Of a DNA stretch of 64,000 nt, positions 25,427 through 32,875 are shown one piece after another (the stretch's first letter is position 1; each line of letters opens with the position of its first letter). The notes beneath the pieces are model-generated. The model was given only the letters and a program-made list of their open reading frames with translations, was not told the origin of the DNA and did not search any database. The position numbers were made by a program, and so were the translations under genes. The DNA is from Oceanobacillus sojae. GTDB taxonomy: Bacteria > Bacillota > Bacilli > Bacillales > Amphibacillaceae. The stretch is from positions 124,001 to 188,000 of the forward strand of contig NZ_BJYM01000003.1 of assembly GCF_007991515.1 (NCBI RefSeq). Direction: 5' to 3'.

Positions 25427-25472
25427 TTGACAAAACAAGACTACGTGTGTAGTATTGTATTACAGTTGTAGT
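25427..25472 (+). promoter_or_regulatory. Beta-lactamase promoter with two BlaI operators
   Basis: TTGACA (25427-25432), 17 bases, TAGTAT (25450-25455). Dyad ACTACGTGTGTAGT (25440-25453) overlaps the -10 and ATTACAGTTGTAGT (25459-25472) covers the start of transcription. Both resemble BlaI sites and the one at the blaR1 promoter. Confidence 0.85.
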
Positions 25473-25497
25473 CAAAATAATTTAAGGAGGACTTTAA

Positions 25498-26424
25498 ATG
25501 AAACATTTTCAAGATATTTTTAATAAAAAAGGCTTCATCTTATTGTTGTCGATTGCCGCAATTGGATTAGCAGGCTGTTCCAATGATGTGGAGAGCAGCG
25601 AAGAAAGTTCTGAAGCTCCAGAACAGACTTCTCAAGGCGAGGAAGTTTTTAAAGAGCTGGAAGATGAATTTGATGCAAGACTTGGTGTATATGCTATTGA
25701 TACTGGATCTGAACAGACAGTTGCCTATCGTTCAGATGAAAGATTTGCTTATGCTTCTACTTTTAAGCCTTTAGCAGCGGGAGCTATTTTACAAACAAAT
25801 TCAATAGAGGATTTAGAGAAAGTAATTACTTATTCTGAAGAGGATTTAGTAACCTATTCTCCTGTGACAGAGAAACATGCAGATGATGGAATGAAGCTGG
25901 AAGAAATTATAGAGGCTGCTGTCCGTTACAGTGATAACACAGCAGGAAATCTGATGTTAGAAGAACTTGGAGGGCCAAACGGGCTGGAAGAAATATTAAG
26001 AGAAAACGGTGATGAAACTACAGAAATGGATCGAATGGAGACAGAATTAAATGAAGCCGCTCCAGGAGATACAAGGGATACCAGCACACCTCAGGCCCTT
26101 GCTGAAAGCCTGCAAAAATATGTGTTAAGTGATTTACTTCCTGAAGACAAGCGTGAATTGCTGATTGATTGGATAACAGGGAATGAAACTGGAGATTCGT
26201 TGATTCGGGCAGGTGTTCCAGAAGGATGGGAAGTAGGAGATAAGAGCGGGGCAGGAAACTACGGTACAAGAAATGATATAGCTGTTGTATGGCCGCCTGA
26301 CAATAAAGCTCCAATTGTTATCGCCGTTCTTTCCAGCCAAGATACCGCAGACGCAGATTATAATGATGAATTAATCGAAAAAGCTGCTGAGCGCGTCATT
26401 GAACAGCTGCAGAATGAAGAATAA
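25498..26424 (+). CDS. Class A beta-lactamase, lipoprotein form
   Basis: A 308-residue serine penicillinase. The signal peptide ends in a lipobox LAGC (C27), followed by an acidic linker of about 20 residues, so the enzyme is membrane-tethered like BlaP/PenP of bacilli. Catalytic motifs: STFK 87-90 (S87 nucleophile), SDN 145-147, ETELN 181-185 (E181 general base) and KSG 249-251 in place of the usual KTG, as in several Bacillus enzymes. AAGGAGG precedes the start. It shares a transcript with a MecA-like PBP gene 15 bases downstream, and both face blaR1-blaI, so the pair should be beta-lactam inducible. Confidence 0.95.
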   Translation: MKHFQDIFNKKGFILLLSIAAIGLAGCSNDVESSEESSEAPEQTSQGEEVFKELEDEFDARLGVYAIDTGSEQTVAYRSDERFAYASTFKPLAAGAILQTNSIEDLEKVITYSEEDLVTYSPVTEKHADDGMKLEEIIEAAVRYSDNTAGNLMLEELGGPNGLEEILRENGDETTEMDRMETELNEAAPGDTRDTSTPQALAESLQKYVLSDLLPEDKRELLIDWITGNETGDSLIRAGVPEGWEVGDKSGAGNYGTRNDIAVVWPPDNKAPIVIAVLSSQDTADADYNDELIEKAAERVIEQLQNEE

Positions 26425-26439
26425 CAGGAAGGTGGAAAA

Positions 26440-28449
26440 ATGAAAGGATACCGGACGATTATCCTGATTGTAATGGTGTTTTTGCTAGCAGTTGGATGTT
26501 CCAAAAAAGAGGAGCCGTCAGAAGTATTAAACGGTTATATTTCCAACTGGGAGAATAGGGATTTTCATGCTATGTATGAGCAGCTTTCCGAAGAAGTAAA
26601 AAATAAAATAACAGAAGAAGCGTTTATTGAACGCTATGAAGCTATATATGATGGAATAGGAGCTGAAAATTTACAGATAACATCGAAGGTAGATACAGAA
26701 GAGGAGTTGAAGTCTGAGGGAGATCTCATTACTATTCCGTATAGTGTAGAGATGGATACCACTGCTGGTTCTATTGAATATAGTCATCGGGTGACGTTAG
26801 AGCAGGATGATGAAGGAGCCTGGCTGGTCAAATGGAATTCCTCGCAGATATTTCCCCAGTTAAGTAAAGGGGACAAAGTAAAGGTAAAAACAATAGAAGC
26901 AGAAAGAGGAGAACTGACGGACAAGAATGGGACCGGGCTTGCAATCAACGAAGAGGCGAATGTTATTGGTGTCATACCAGGTATGCTTGAAGAAGATGCA
27001 GATCAGACTAAAGAAAAGCTGGCTGAGTTATTGGGTGTTTCTGTTGAAGAAATAGACAAAGCGCTGGATGCGTCCTGGGTTACTCCAGAAGTATTTGTGC
27101 CGATAAAAACACTGCCGATGGAAGAAGATGATATAGAAGCTTATGAGGAGCTCCCGGGGGTAAGCTCCCGGGTGGAAAAGGTCCGTACCTATCCATTGGG
27201 AGCCTCGGCTGCCCATTTAACCGGCTATGTGCGGGAAATATCTGCAGAACAGCTGGAAGAGCTGGACGGGTATACTGCTGGAGATGTAATTGGAAACGCA
27301 GGTCTGGAGAAGATATTTGAAGAGAAATTACGGGGAGAAAATGGAACCCATATTTATATAAGTAATGCAGACGGTGATTTGAAAGAAACGCTGGCCAAAA
27401 AAGAACCTGTCGATGGAGAAGATATACAATTAACTATTGATGCTGCACTGCAGCAGGAAATATATGAACAGTTTGAAGGTGATGCAGGAACTTCAGTTGC
27501 TTTAGACCCGAACACCGGAGCTGTTTTATCGTTAGTCAGCTCGCCTGCCTATAATCCCAATGCTTTTGTCCGGGGATTATCAGGAGAACAATGGGAAAAA
27601 TGGAGTGAAGATCCAGATGAGCCATTCTTAAATCGTTTTACAAGCCGTTATGCTCCGGGTTCCGTGTTTAAAACGATAACAGCTTCAATAGGATTAGAAA
27701 CAGGTGTAACTAATCCTGAAAAAGTAAGACAGATTAATGGACTTCATTGGACAAAGGATGATTCATGGGGAGATTATTATGTCACCCGTGTACATGATAA
27801 AGCGAATGTCAATCTGCGTGATGCCTTTGTTCATTCGGATAATATTTATTTTGCGCAGGAAGCTCTGGAGATGGGGAAGGATACCTTTTTAGAAGAAGCG
27901 GCCGGTTTTGGATTTGGGGAAGAGATTCCATTTCCATTTGTGATTCCAGCCTCTAATTTGACGAACAATGGAGAAATTGACAGTGAGGCACAGCTTGCTG
28001 ATACAGCTTATGGACAAGGTCAGGTAATGATGAGCCCGCTGCATCTTGCTTTAACCTATACACCTTATCTCAACGAAGGAAATATGCTGTACCCATCTCT
28101 GGTGGAAAAGGATGAACCTGAAGTATGGAAGGAAAATCTTATCGGTAAGGAAACAGCAAATCTGGTCAAAGAGAATTTGATTCAGGTTGTTGAGAGCCCA
28201 GAGGGTACGGCACATACTACCTATATTCCTGGCACGGTCATCGGCGGGAAATCTGGAACAGCAGAAATTAAACAGAGCAAAGAAGATGATAATGGAAATG
28301 AAAATGGCTGGTTTGTCGGTTTCGAGGAAACGGATCCAGAAATATTATTGGTGATGATGATAGAAGATGTGAAGGATCGCGGGGGCAGCGGTTATGTGAT
28401 TTCTAAGGCGAAAAATATTTTTGAGTATATACAGCAGGGAAGCAATTAG
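26440..28449 (+). CDS. MecA/PBP3-like low-affinity class B penicillin-binding protein
   Basis: A 669-residue lipoprotein transpeptidase. Lipobox AVGC (C20), then an NTF2-like MecA N-terminal domain (about 25-145), a dimerisation domain (about 150-330) and a transpeptidase domain with SVFK 408-411 (S408), SDN 466-468 and KSG 604-606. This is the architecture of PBP2a (MecA), PBP5fm and B. subtilis PbpC, which cross-link peptidoglycan and, in some species, resist beta-lactams. The gap to bla is only 15 bases and AGGAAGG serves as binding site, so induction through BlaR1/BlaI is expected. Whether it has low drug affinity cannot be seen. A terminator follows. Confidence 0.92.
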   Translation: MKGYRTIILIVMVFLLAVGCSKKEEPSEVLNGYISNWENRDFHAMYEQLSEEVKNKITEEAFIERYEAIYDGIGAENLQITSKVDTEEELKSEGDLITIPYSVEMDTTAGSIEYSHRVTLEQDDEGAWLVKWNSSQIFPQLSKGDKVKVKTIEAERGELTDKNGTGLAINEEANVIGVIPGMLEEDADQTKEKLAELLGVSVEEIDKALDASWVTPEVFVPIKTLPMEEDDIEAYEELPGVSSRVEKVRTYPLGASAAHLTGYVREISAEQLEELDGYTAGDVIGNAGLEKIFEEKLRGENGTHIYISNADGDLKETLAKKEPVDGEDIQLTIDAALQQEIYEQFEGDAGTSVALDPNTGAVLSLVSSPAYNPNAFVRGLSGEQWEKWSEDPDEPFLNRFTSRYAPGSVFKTITASIGLETGVTNPEKVRQINGLHWTKDDSWGDYYVTRVHDKANVNLRDAFVHSDNIYFAQEALEMGKDTFLEEAAGFGFGEEIPFPFVIPASNLTNNGEIDSEAQLADTAYGQGQVMMSPLHLALTYTPYLNEGNMLYPSLVEKDEPEVWKENLIGKETANLVKENLIQVVESPEGTAHTTYIPGTVIGGKSGTAEIKQSKEDDNGNENGWFVGFEETDPEILLVMMIEDVKDRGGSGYVISKAKNIFEYIQQGSN

Positions 28450-28464
28450 CGAGCTGCTGTATAT

Positions 28465-28500
28465 AAAATAGGGTGAAGTACACATGCTTCCCCCTATTTC
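28465..28500 (+). terminator. Terminator of the bla-pbp operon
   Basis: Stem AAATAGGGTGAAG / CTTCCCCCTATTT with one mismatch; the T tract is weak. From 28500 to 28660 I see no gene or clear signal. Confidence 0.6.
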
Positions 28501-28665
28501 AAATTTATTCATCACAGCGGGCCGCCAAGCAGTATTGTTATGGGGAGATTTCAATTAGTGAATTATAATAGGAAATTATTTGGGAATAAATATTTCAGAA
28601 TCATTAACTTGTGTAGTGTGGTAATGATTCTTAATGGTTTAAAGAACCTTAAAAGAAATTTGCAC

Positions 28666-28697
28666 TAAAAAGACTTGCCGGTCAAACAAGTCTTTTT
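28666..28697. terminator. Bidirectional terminator below the small lipoprotein
   Basis: Stem AAAAAGACTTG / CAAGTCTTTTT, T-rich on both strands. Confidence 0.82.
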
Positions 28698-28750
28698 ATA
28701 AAGTAATATTTTGCAGTAATTTCAAACCAGATGAAGCATTTAAATATATT

Positions 28751-28972
28751 TTATTCTCCACCCTCAAAAATATCCTCAACCTTGTCTTCATCTGCTCCAT
28801 CCTCGTTATTATCTTCCTCTGTATCTTCAGGTTCATTTCCATCTTCATTACCGTTTTCTTCTTGAGTCGGTTCTTGATTATCCGGTTCTTCATTTTCATC
28901 ACTCTGACATGCTCCGAGAATAAGTATCAATGAGACCCCAAAGGCTGCAAGAAAAGATTTTTTCAACCTCAT
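28751..28972 (-). CDS. Small acidic lipoprotein
   Basis: A 73-residue lipoprotein: signal peptide MRLKKSFLAAFGVSLILIL, lipobox GAC (C22), and a mature part of about 50 residues made almost wholly of Glu, Asp, Asn and Gly, ending DIFEGGE. There is no folded domain; the mature part resembles only the linker of the 244-residue lipoprotein at 20648-21382. The two genes also share the sequence just before the start codon (CTTCTA...GTG/ATG spacing), so one may be a truncated copy of the other. Other frames here give Lys/Met-rich strings and are not coding. Confidence 0.7.
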   Translation of the reverse strand: MRLKKSFLAAFGVSLILILGACQSDENEEPDNQEPTQEENGNEDGNEPEDTEEDNNEDGADEDKVEDIFEGGE

Positions 28973-29033
28973 GATGTATCACTCCTTCTAATGTATGCTC
29001 ATACCCGATTTTAACAAAGAAAATCAGAAAAAT

Positions 29034-29468
29034 TCATTTTGTTAATAAATTGTAAAGTGATTCAGGCACAAGGCGCAGTTTTCCATTTTGAAAATCAGAT
29101 AAAGGCTTCCACGTGGCTTTATGTGTTTGTCCATTATCTTCTTTTATTAGCAGCTTGGACTGATTATATAAGGACTTGTCAACAAACTCACCATCATAAA
29201 TCTGAACAATTTCATGGGCTGTATCTCCATTAAAGGTAAATATATTTTCAATCGTACTGAGAAACTGAAGATTAGAAATATCTGCATCTAATTCTTCTTT
29301 TACTTCTCTTATCAAGGTATCTGAACTTTTTTCTCCAAATTCAATTCCCCCGCCAATTGGTATGTAATAGAATTCTTCTTTTACATAATCATAACCTTCA
29401 GAAACTAGTATTGTATTGTCTTTTTGAAACAGACAAATAGCAATTGGACGTATGATCTCTTTTTTCAT
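29034..29468 (-). CDS. Nudix hydrolase
   Basis: A 144-residue soluble hydrolase of nucleoside diphosphates linked to another moiety. The Nudix box starts at GGIEFGEKSSDTLIREVKEE (about residues 40-60) and has all required residues: G, E, the REVKEE core, and a hydrophobic residue after the last Glu. The remainder is the usual beta sandwich. The box alone does not predict the substrate; the ICLFQKDNTILVSEG start resembles MutT-like housekeeping enzymes of Bacillus. A single gene with a minus-strand start near 29468, back to back with the toxin locus. Confidence 0.88.
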   Translation of the reverse strand: MKKEIIRPIAICLFQKDNTILVSEGYDYVKEEFYYIPIGGGIEFGEKSSDTLIREVKEELDADISNLQFLSTIENIFTFNGDTAHEIVQIYDGEFVDKSLYNQSKLLIKEDNGQTHKATWKPLSDFQNGKLRLVPESLYNLLTK

Positions 29469-29561
29469 AAAGACACCGCCTTCATTTTTTTATAGATGAT
29501 TTTCATATTGATACAAGCATTTTTTCTCAATGAATATAGATAATGAAACGTGCTTGTTGTA

Positions 29562-29577
29562 TGGTATAATCGATATA
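29562..29577 (+). promoter_or_regulatory. Extended -10 promoter of the type I toxin mRNA
   Basis: TGG-TATAAT at 29562-29570 is a perfect extended -10; no good -35 is present. Transcription should begin near 29577, just upstream of the 5' segment that pairs with the mRNA 3' region. Confidence 0.7.
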
Positions 29578-29593
29578 TCAATAGTATTCGGAT

Positions 29594-29760
29594 AACTCAA
29601 GGGTGGTTGGCACACTCCCATAAGACAGGGGGTGGTGCTATGACAGTATTTGAAAGTCTAATGTTAGCTGTTGCTTTTGCCAGTTTAATATTAGCACTGT
29701 CAGATAACCAAAAAAAATAACCCACCCTTGAGTTGACAGCTCGGTTCGGTGGATTATTTT
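29594..29760 (+). other. Competing long-range pairings in the toxin mRNA
   Basis: Segment A (AACTCAAGGGTGG, 29594-29606) is perfectly complementary to segment B (CCACCCTTGAGTT, 29722-29734). B also overlaps the left arm of a second stem, AAAATAACCCACC (29714-29726) with GGTGGATTATTTT (29748-29760). A-B closes the coding region between mRNA ends and would lock the 5' region; B-C opens it. Confidence 0.75.
29640..29720 (+). CDS. Holin-like type I toxin, 26 residues
   Basis: MTVFESLMLAVAFASLILAL followed by SDNQKK: one membrane helix with a short charged tail. This fits the putative holin-like toxin family (Hol-Tox) of Bacillaceae and lactobacilli, whose typical start is MT/SxFExLxLMxxF. AGGGGGTGG precedes the ATG. 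The setting is that of a type I toxin-antitoxin system: extended -10 promoter, stable mRNA with 5'-3' pairing, and a convergent antisense RNA overlapping the mRNA 3' half. Overproduction of such peptides damages the membrane. The gene was too short for standard calling. Confidence 0.82.
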   Translation: MTVFESLMLAVAFASLILALSDNQKK

Positions 29761-29792
29761 CGTAATCGGTGCTAACCCCCTTGCAGGGATCC
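29711..29792 (-). ncRNA. Antisense antitoxin RNA (predicted)
   Basis: On the minus strand, TACAAT (29798-29803) is a likely -10, giving a start near 29790. An RNA of about 80 bases would end at a 13-bp stem AAAATAATCCACC / GGTGGGTTATTTT (29714-29760, one wobble) followed by a run of T. It is complementary to the toxin mRNA from the end of the coding region into the 3' UTR, covering segment B. The -35 is poor, so the exact start is uncertain. Confidence 0.6.
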
Positions 29793-29805
29793 TAGCTATT
29801 GTATA

Positions 29806-29836
29806 CCGCTAGTGCTCTCGACACTGGCGGTTTTTA
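29806..29836 (+). terminator. Terminator of the toxin mRNA
   Basis: Stem CCGCTAGTG / CACTGGCGG (one G-U pair) followed by TTTTT. This gives a toxin mRNA of about 260 bases. 29840-30002 shows no gene. Confidence 0.85.
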
Positions 29837-30002
29837 TAATTTATGTGCTTCTACTGTAAATATACACTAATATTTATTATTTGTAAAATAACCTAAATGC
29901 AGTGACTGATTCATTTCTCTAAAATTTCTTATATAATAAACAATTAAGAATGATTACTTTAATGAAATAAAAACGCAGTTACTCAATCAAAAAAAGTAAA
30001 AG

Positions 30003-31172
30003 TTAAGGCCGTCTATCCCAAGGCTCTAGAGTGCCAATAACTTTGACGCTCTTTTCATTAGCAACAGCATCAATTACCCCCTCGCTGATTTCTTGATTTG
30101 TTAACCACCTGGAATGTTCTTTTTCTAAAATAAATCCAAGCTGAACTTGTCTGTACTGGCAACCTGGATATTTCTTTAAAGCGGCTTCTTTGATTTGAGT
30201 TAGATTAGAGCTGCTTCCCAGTATATGATAGAGTTTCCAATCTGAACTTTCTTTTGAAACTTCCCAATCAATAATATCTAAAGCATTATTCGAATTGGAA
30301 TGAATCCACGCAATAACCAAATCAATTGGACCATTCTGATGAATACAGGATCTGATTTTATCCTTTAGCATGGCACTATCTGTATAGTCAACTAATAATG
30401 GTGTGATTGGGGCAGAATAATTAGCTTTAGTAATTAAACTTTCCATTTTACTCTGATCGCGTGCAATAATAGAGACTTTGTTTGATCTGTCAGCAAGCCA
30501 TAGGGATGCTTCGGATAACATTCCAGTTCCGCCAATAACTAAGGCATGAGAGGGGAGACTTTGAATTTTATCATTGATTATTTGCAGCCAAGGATGCTCC
30601 CTGTTAAATTGTTGACTTAACGCATGATGTAGCCACTTCATTTCATCTCTTTTCAGAATAGGAAGCATCCGCTCTAAATCATTATTGTCTTTCTGTCTGA
30701 TAACAGAGCTCCCGCCTTTATATAATAATTGTATCTCAGGTTTTATATAGGGTATATCATCCTCTGTTATTGCTCCAATCTCACTTAAAGGCCGCTTAAT
30801 CTGATTATTTCTTTTATATATCCATTCATTATTCTCTGTATCAATCAGCATAATTTCAAATAACCAAATTATCTCATGCTTCATTTTCACCCAAATACTG
30901 CCTGATTGTATATTTAAATTCTCTGAATCTGTAAGCTTTGATAAACTGCCTTTGTTAGCAAGAAATAATTCATAGCTTTCACCCAGATACTTTTTCAAAA
31001 AAGGTAAATGTGTTTTTCTAATAAGAATATCCATGTCTTCATGCTTTCTTGTCTGCTTCCCGTAATGCAGGTCCAGCGCCCAGCCGCCAGCAATCCACCA
31101 TGGTATAGAGATATCTTTCATCAGATAACGTATTTCTTGAAGAGATAAAGGCTCCCAGTGATAATTCTGCAA
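30003..31172 (-). CDS. Nucleotidyltransferase-SDR fusion protein
   Basis: A 389-residue two-domain protein. Residues 1-200 resemble aminoglycoside-adenylyltransferase-like nucleotidyltransferases: WWIAGGWALDLHYGKQTRKH then EDMDILI (DxD-type metal pair at 46 and 48). Residues 208-389 are a complete short-chain dehydrogenase-like domain with ALVIGGTGMLSEASLWLA (214-220 nucleotide loop), DLVIAWIHSNSNNALD, LYHILGSSSNL, YRQVQLGFILE and a final EPWDRRP, which is found as a free-standing protein of about 180 residues in other bacilli. There is no stop or shift between them. The classical Tyr-x3-Lys of SDRs is absent. Substrates are unknown. The start ATG follows GGAGGG. Confidence 0.8.
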   Translation of the reverse strand: MQNYHWEPLSLQEIRYLMKDISIPWWIAGGWALDLHYGKQTRKHEDMDILIRKTHLPFLKKYLGESYELFLANKGSLSKLTDSENLNIQSGSIWVKMKHEIIWLFEIMLIDTENNEWIYKRNNQIKRPLSEIGAITEDDIPYIKPEIQLLYKGGSSVIRQKDNNDLERMLPILKRDEMKWLHHALSQQFNREHPWLQIINDKIQSLPSHALVIGGTGMLSEASLWLADRSNKVSIIARDQSKMESLITKANYSAPITPLLVDYTDSAMLKDKIRSCIHQNGPIDLVIAWIHSNSNNALDIIDWEVSKESSDWKLYHILGSSSNLTQIKEAALKKYPGCQYRQVQLGFILEKEHSRWLTNQEISEGVIDAVANEKSVKVIGTLEPWDRRP

Positions 31173-31509
31173 AAAATCCCTCCTCTCTAGTTAATTAGTC
31201 TGTATATTAATCAAGTGTCTATTATTCATTGTAAAAGCGTTTTTGAAAACAAGCAATATAGTGTATATATCGTTTTCGGAATAATAAATTGATTTTTTCT
31301 GAAATATATATGATACATTTAAAGAAGAAAGAGAGTGCAGGAATAGAATTTGAAGAAATATTAAAAATGAAACAGCAATATTAATATTCATTACTGTATA
31401 TTGGATAGTTCACTGGCTGTTGGTAAATGTCAAGGAGAATTAGTCTTACACAGTTAAATAGTATAATATGTCTTCAACAAAATATGATTCAGATAAAAGG
31501 AGATTTTCA

Positions 31510-32379
31510 ATGAGTATTTTAATAGAAAGAGCAAATGACCTCGAATTTCTGTCTGCTTTTCTTGCTGATATAAATAATCAAAAATCCAATCATATTGGTT
31601 TTTGTGGAACAGATCAAGCAGATATTTTGAGAGCGCTTAAAGAGGATTTCATTGATGAAAAGGGAGAGGCTTCCTTTTTTATAGCAAAAACCAACACTGG
31701 TGAGATTATAGCTGCATGCGGAATCGATATTGAAAATGGAGAAGCAGAGGTCTGGGGGCCTTTTAATAAAACAGAAAGTATGGAGATATCCGCTAAGCTA
31801 TGGGGATGTTTAAAAGAAAATTATCCTGAGGTTCGGCAATTTTCTTTCTTGATTAACGAAAAAAATACAAAACAGCAATTATTTATGAAGCAGATAAATG
31901 CTGAAGAAAAAGGTCATCATTTAAGTTTAATCATCCATCGGAGCTGTTTTGATATGCTTGGGGAAATAAAGAGCAGTTCAATAAAAGAAGAAGATTTTTC
32001 TGCATTTCAAGCACTGCATGATATCACTTTTCCAGGTACATATTATGATGCTGAGACAATTTGGAGCAGACTCAACAAGGATAATATACTGAAGGTTCTA
32101 AAGGATGATAATGGCGGGCTTATTGGTTATGCTTATTTTGAAGTAGACAAAGAGCTTTCAGAAGCTTCGCTGGAATATTTTGCTGTATCGAACAATTACC
32201 AAAATAAAGGTTTTGGGAGGCTTTTATTAAAAGAAGCGTTAACTGCAATGTTTTCCTATTCCGAAATAAATGAAATATATCTTACGGTAGATGCTGGAAA
32301 CCATTATGCGAATCATGTTTATGAGAAAGCTGGATTTGAAAAGGAGAATACATTGATTCACTATAAAAGTAAGGATTAG
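31510..32379 (+). CDS. GNAT acetyltransferase, tandem-domain type
   Basis: A 289-residue protein with two GNAT-like halves. Residues 1-140 are a degenerate N-terminal copy (FIAKTNTGEIIAACGIDIENGEAEVWGPF); residues 155-289 are a full GNAT domain with GLIGYAYFEVDK, LEYFAVSNNYQNKGFGRLLL (acetyl-CoA loop) and HYANHVYEKAGFEKENTL. The substrate is unknown. AAAAGGAGAT sits upstream of ATG 31510; the in-frame ATG at 31468 lacks a binding site. It diverges from the fusion gene and stands alone. Confidence 0.85.
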   Translation: MSILIERANDLEFLSAFLADINNQKSNHIGFCGTDQADILRALKEDFIDEKGEASFFIAKTNTGEIIAACGIDIENGEAEVWGPFNKTESMEISAKLWGCLKENYPEVRQFSFLINEKNTKQQLFMKQINAEEKGHHLSLIIHRSCFDMLGEIKSSSIKEEDFSAFQALHDITFPGTYYDAETIWSRLNKDNILKVLKDDNGGLIGYAYFEVDKELSEASLEYFAVSNNYQNKGFGRLLLKEALTAMFSYSEINEIYLTVDAGNHYANHVYEKAGFEKENTLIHYKSKD

Positions 32380-32495
32380 TGAAGCTGCGGTTAATAAAAC
32401 GGATAGTATTACTTCTTGTAAAAGAGTAAATTATTTTGATACAACAAATGTAATATACAGGGCATAAAAAGGTGATTGAATTTTATCGCAGTGTA

Positions 32496-32720
32496 ACTGG
32501 CTGGGACTGGGACTGCGATTACTCGCCCCATCGAAAAGCTTTTGTAAGACTCCCTCATCAATAAATGAAGGAAACACGTTATTTCTAAGTGGGAGAGCAG
32601 GCAGCCAGTAACGGCCCGATTAGTTCGGGCCTACAGGATGTAGGTCACAAAGGTGTTGCGACACGATGTCGCGAACTTAGCCTTTGTTCCTTGGACATTG
32701 GGTCCCTCTGTCCAAGGAAT
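32496..32720 (+). repeat. Multi-hairpin element, probable IS200/IS605-type 3' end or MITE-like repeat
   Basis: Six stems lie in order: ACTGGCTG/CAGCCAGT (32496-32503 with 32602-32609) enclosing CTCCC/GGGAG; GGCCCGA/TCGGGCC (32613-32631); CTAC/GTAG; ACAAAGG/CCTTTGT (32647-32687) enclosing a second stem TTGCGACA/TGTCGCGAA; and TTCCTTGGACA/TGTCCAAGGAA (32687-32719). Base composition is much richer in GC than the surroundings. Upstream, a frame ending SPHRKAFVRLPHQ stops at 32583, inside the first domain, as a transposon ORF tail would. No transposase remains. Copies elsewhere in the genome would confirm it. Confidence 0.5.
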
Positions 32721-32740
32721 GTTCACTTCATGACAACCGC

Positions 32741-32769
32741 TTGACATATGTAAGCGTTTACCTTATGAT
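32741..32769 (+). promoter_or_regulatory. Levanase-locus promoter with cre box in the spacer
   Basis: TTGACA (32741-32746), 17 bases, TATGAT (32764-32769). TGTAAGCGTTTACC (32749-32762) in the spacer matches the cre consensus at 13 of 14 positions, so CcpA would block this promoter when glucose is present. Confidence 0.82.
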
Positions 32770-32802
32770 GATTTTGTATTTGTTCATTTATTTTAGGTTT
32801 TT

Positions 32803-32820
32803 ATGTCAACCGGTTGATAT
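32803..32820 (+). promoter_or_regulatory. LacI-type operator palindrome
   Basis: ATGTCAACCGGTTGATAT, an 18-bp dyad with one mismatch centred on CCGG, about 27 bases downstream of the likely transcription start. The CCGGTTGA half-site is typical of sugar repressors of the LacI/GalR family, but no such gene lies in the window. Confidence 0.65.
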
Positions 32821-32875
32821 AAAGGTGGAATTACAAATTGATGTTCTTTGCAGTTAATAAAAGGGGGAGATTACT

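Noticed and set aside
28696-28902. Lys/Met-rich open frame inside the small acidic lipoprotein gene
   Set aside because: A frame shadow of GAA/GAT repeats; the lipobox frame is the coding one.
29735-29836. Structured region considered as a tRNA or riboswitch
   Set aside because: No cloverleaf or known aptamer; it is the 3' UTR and terminator of the toxin mRNA.
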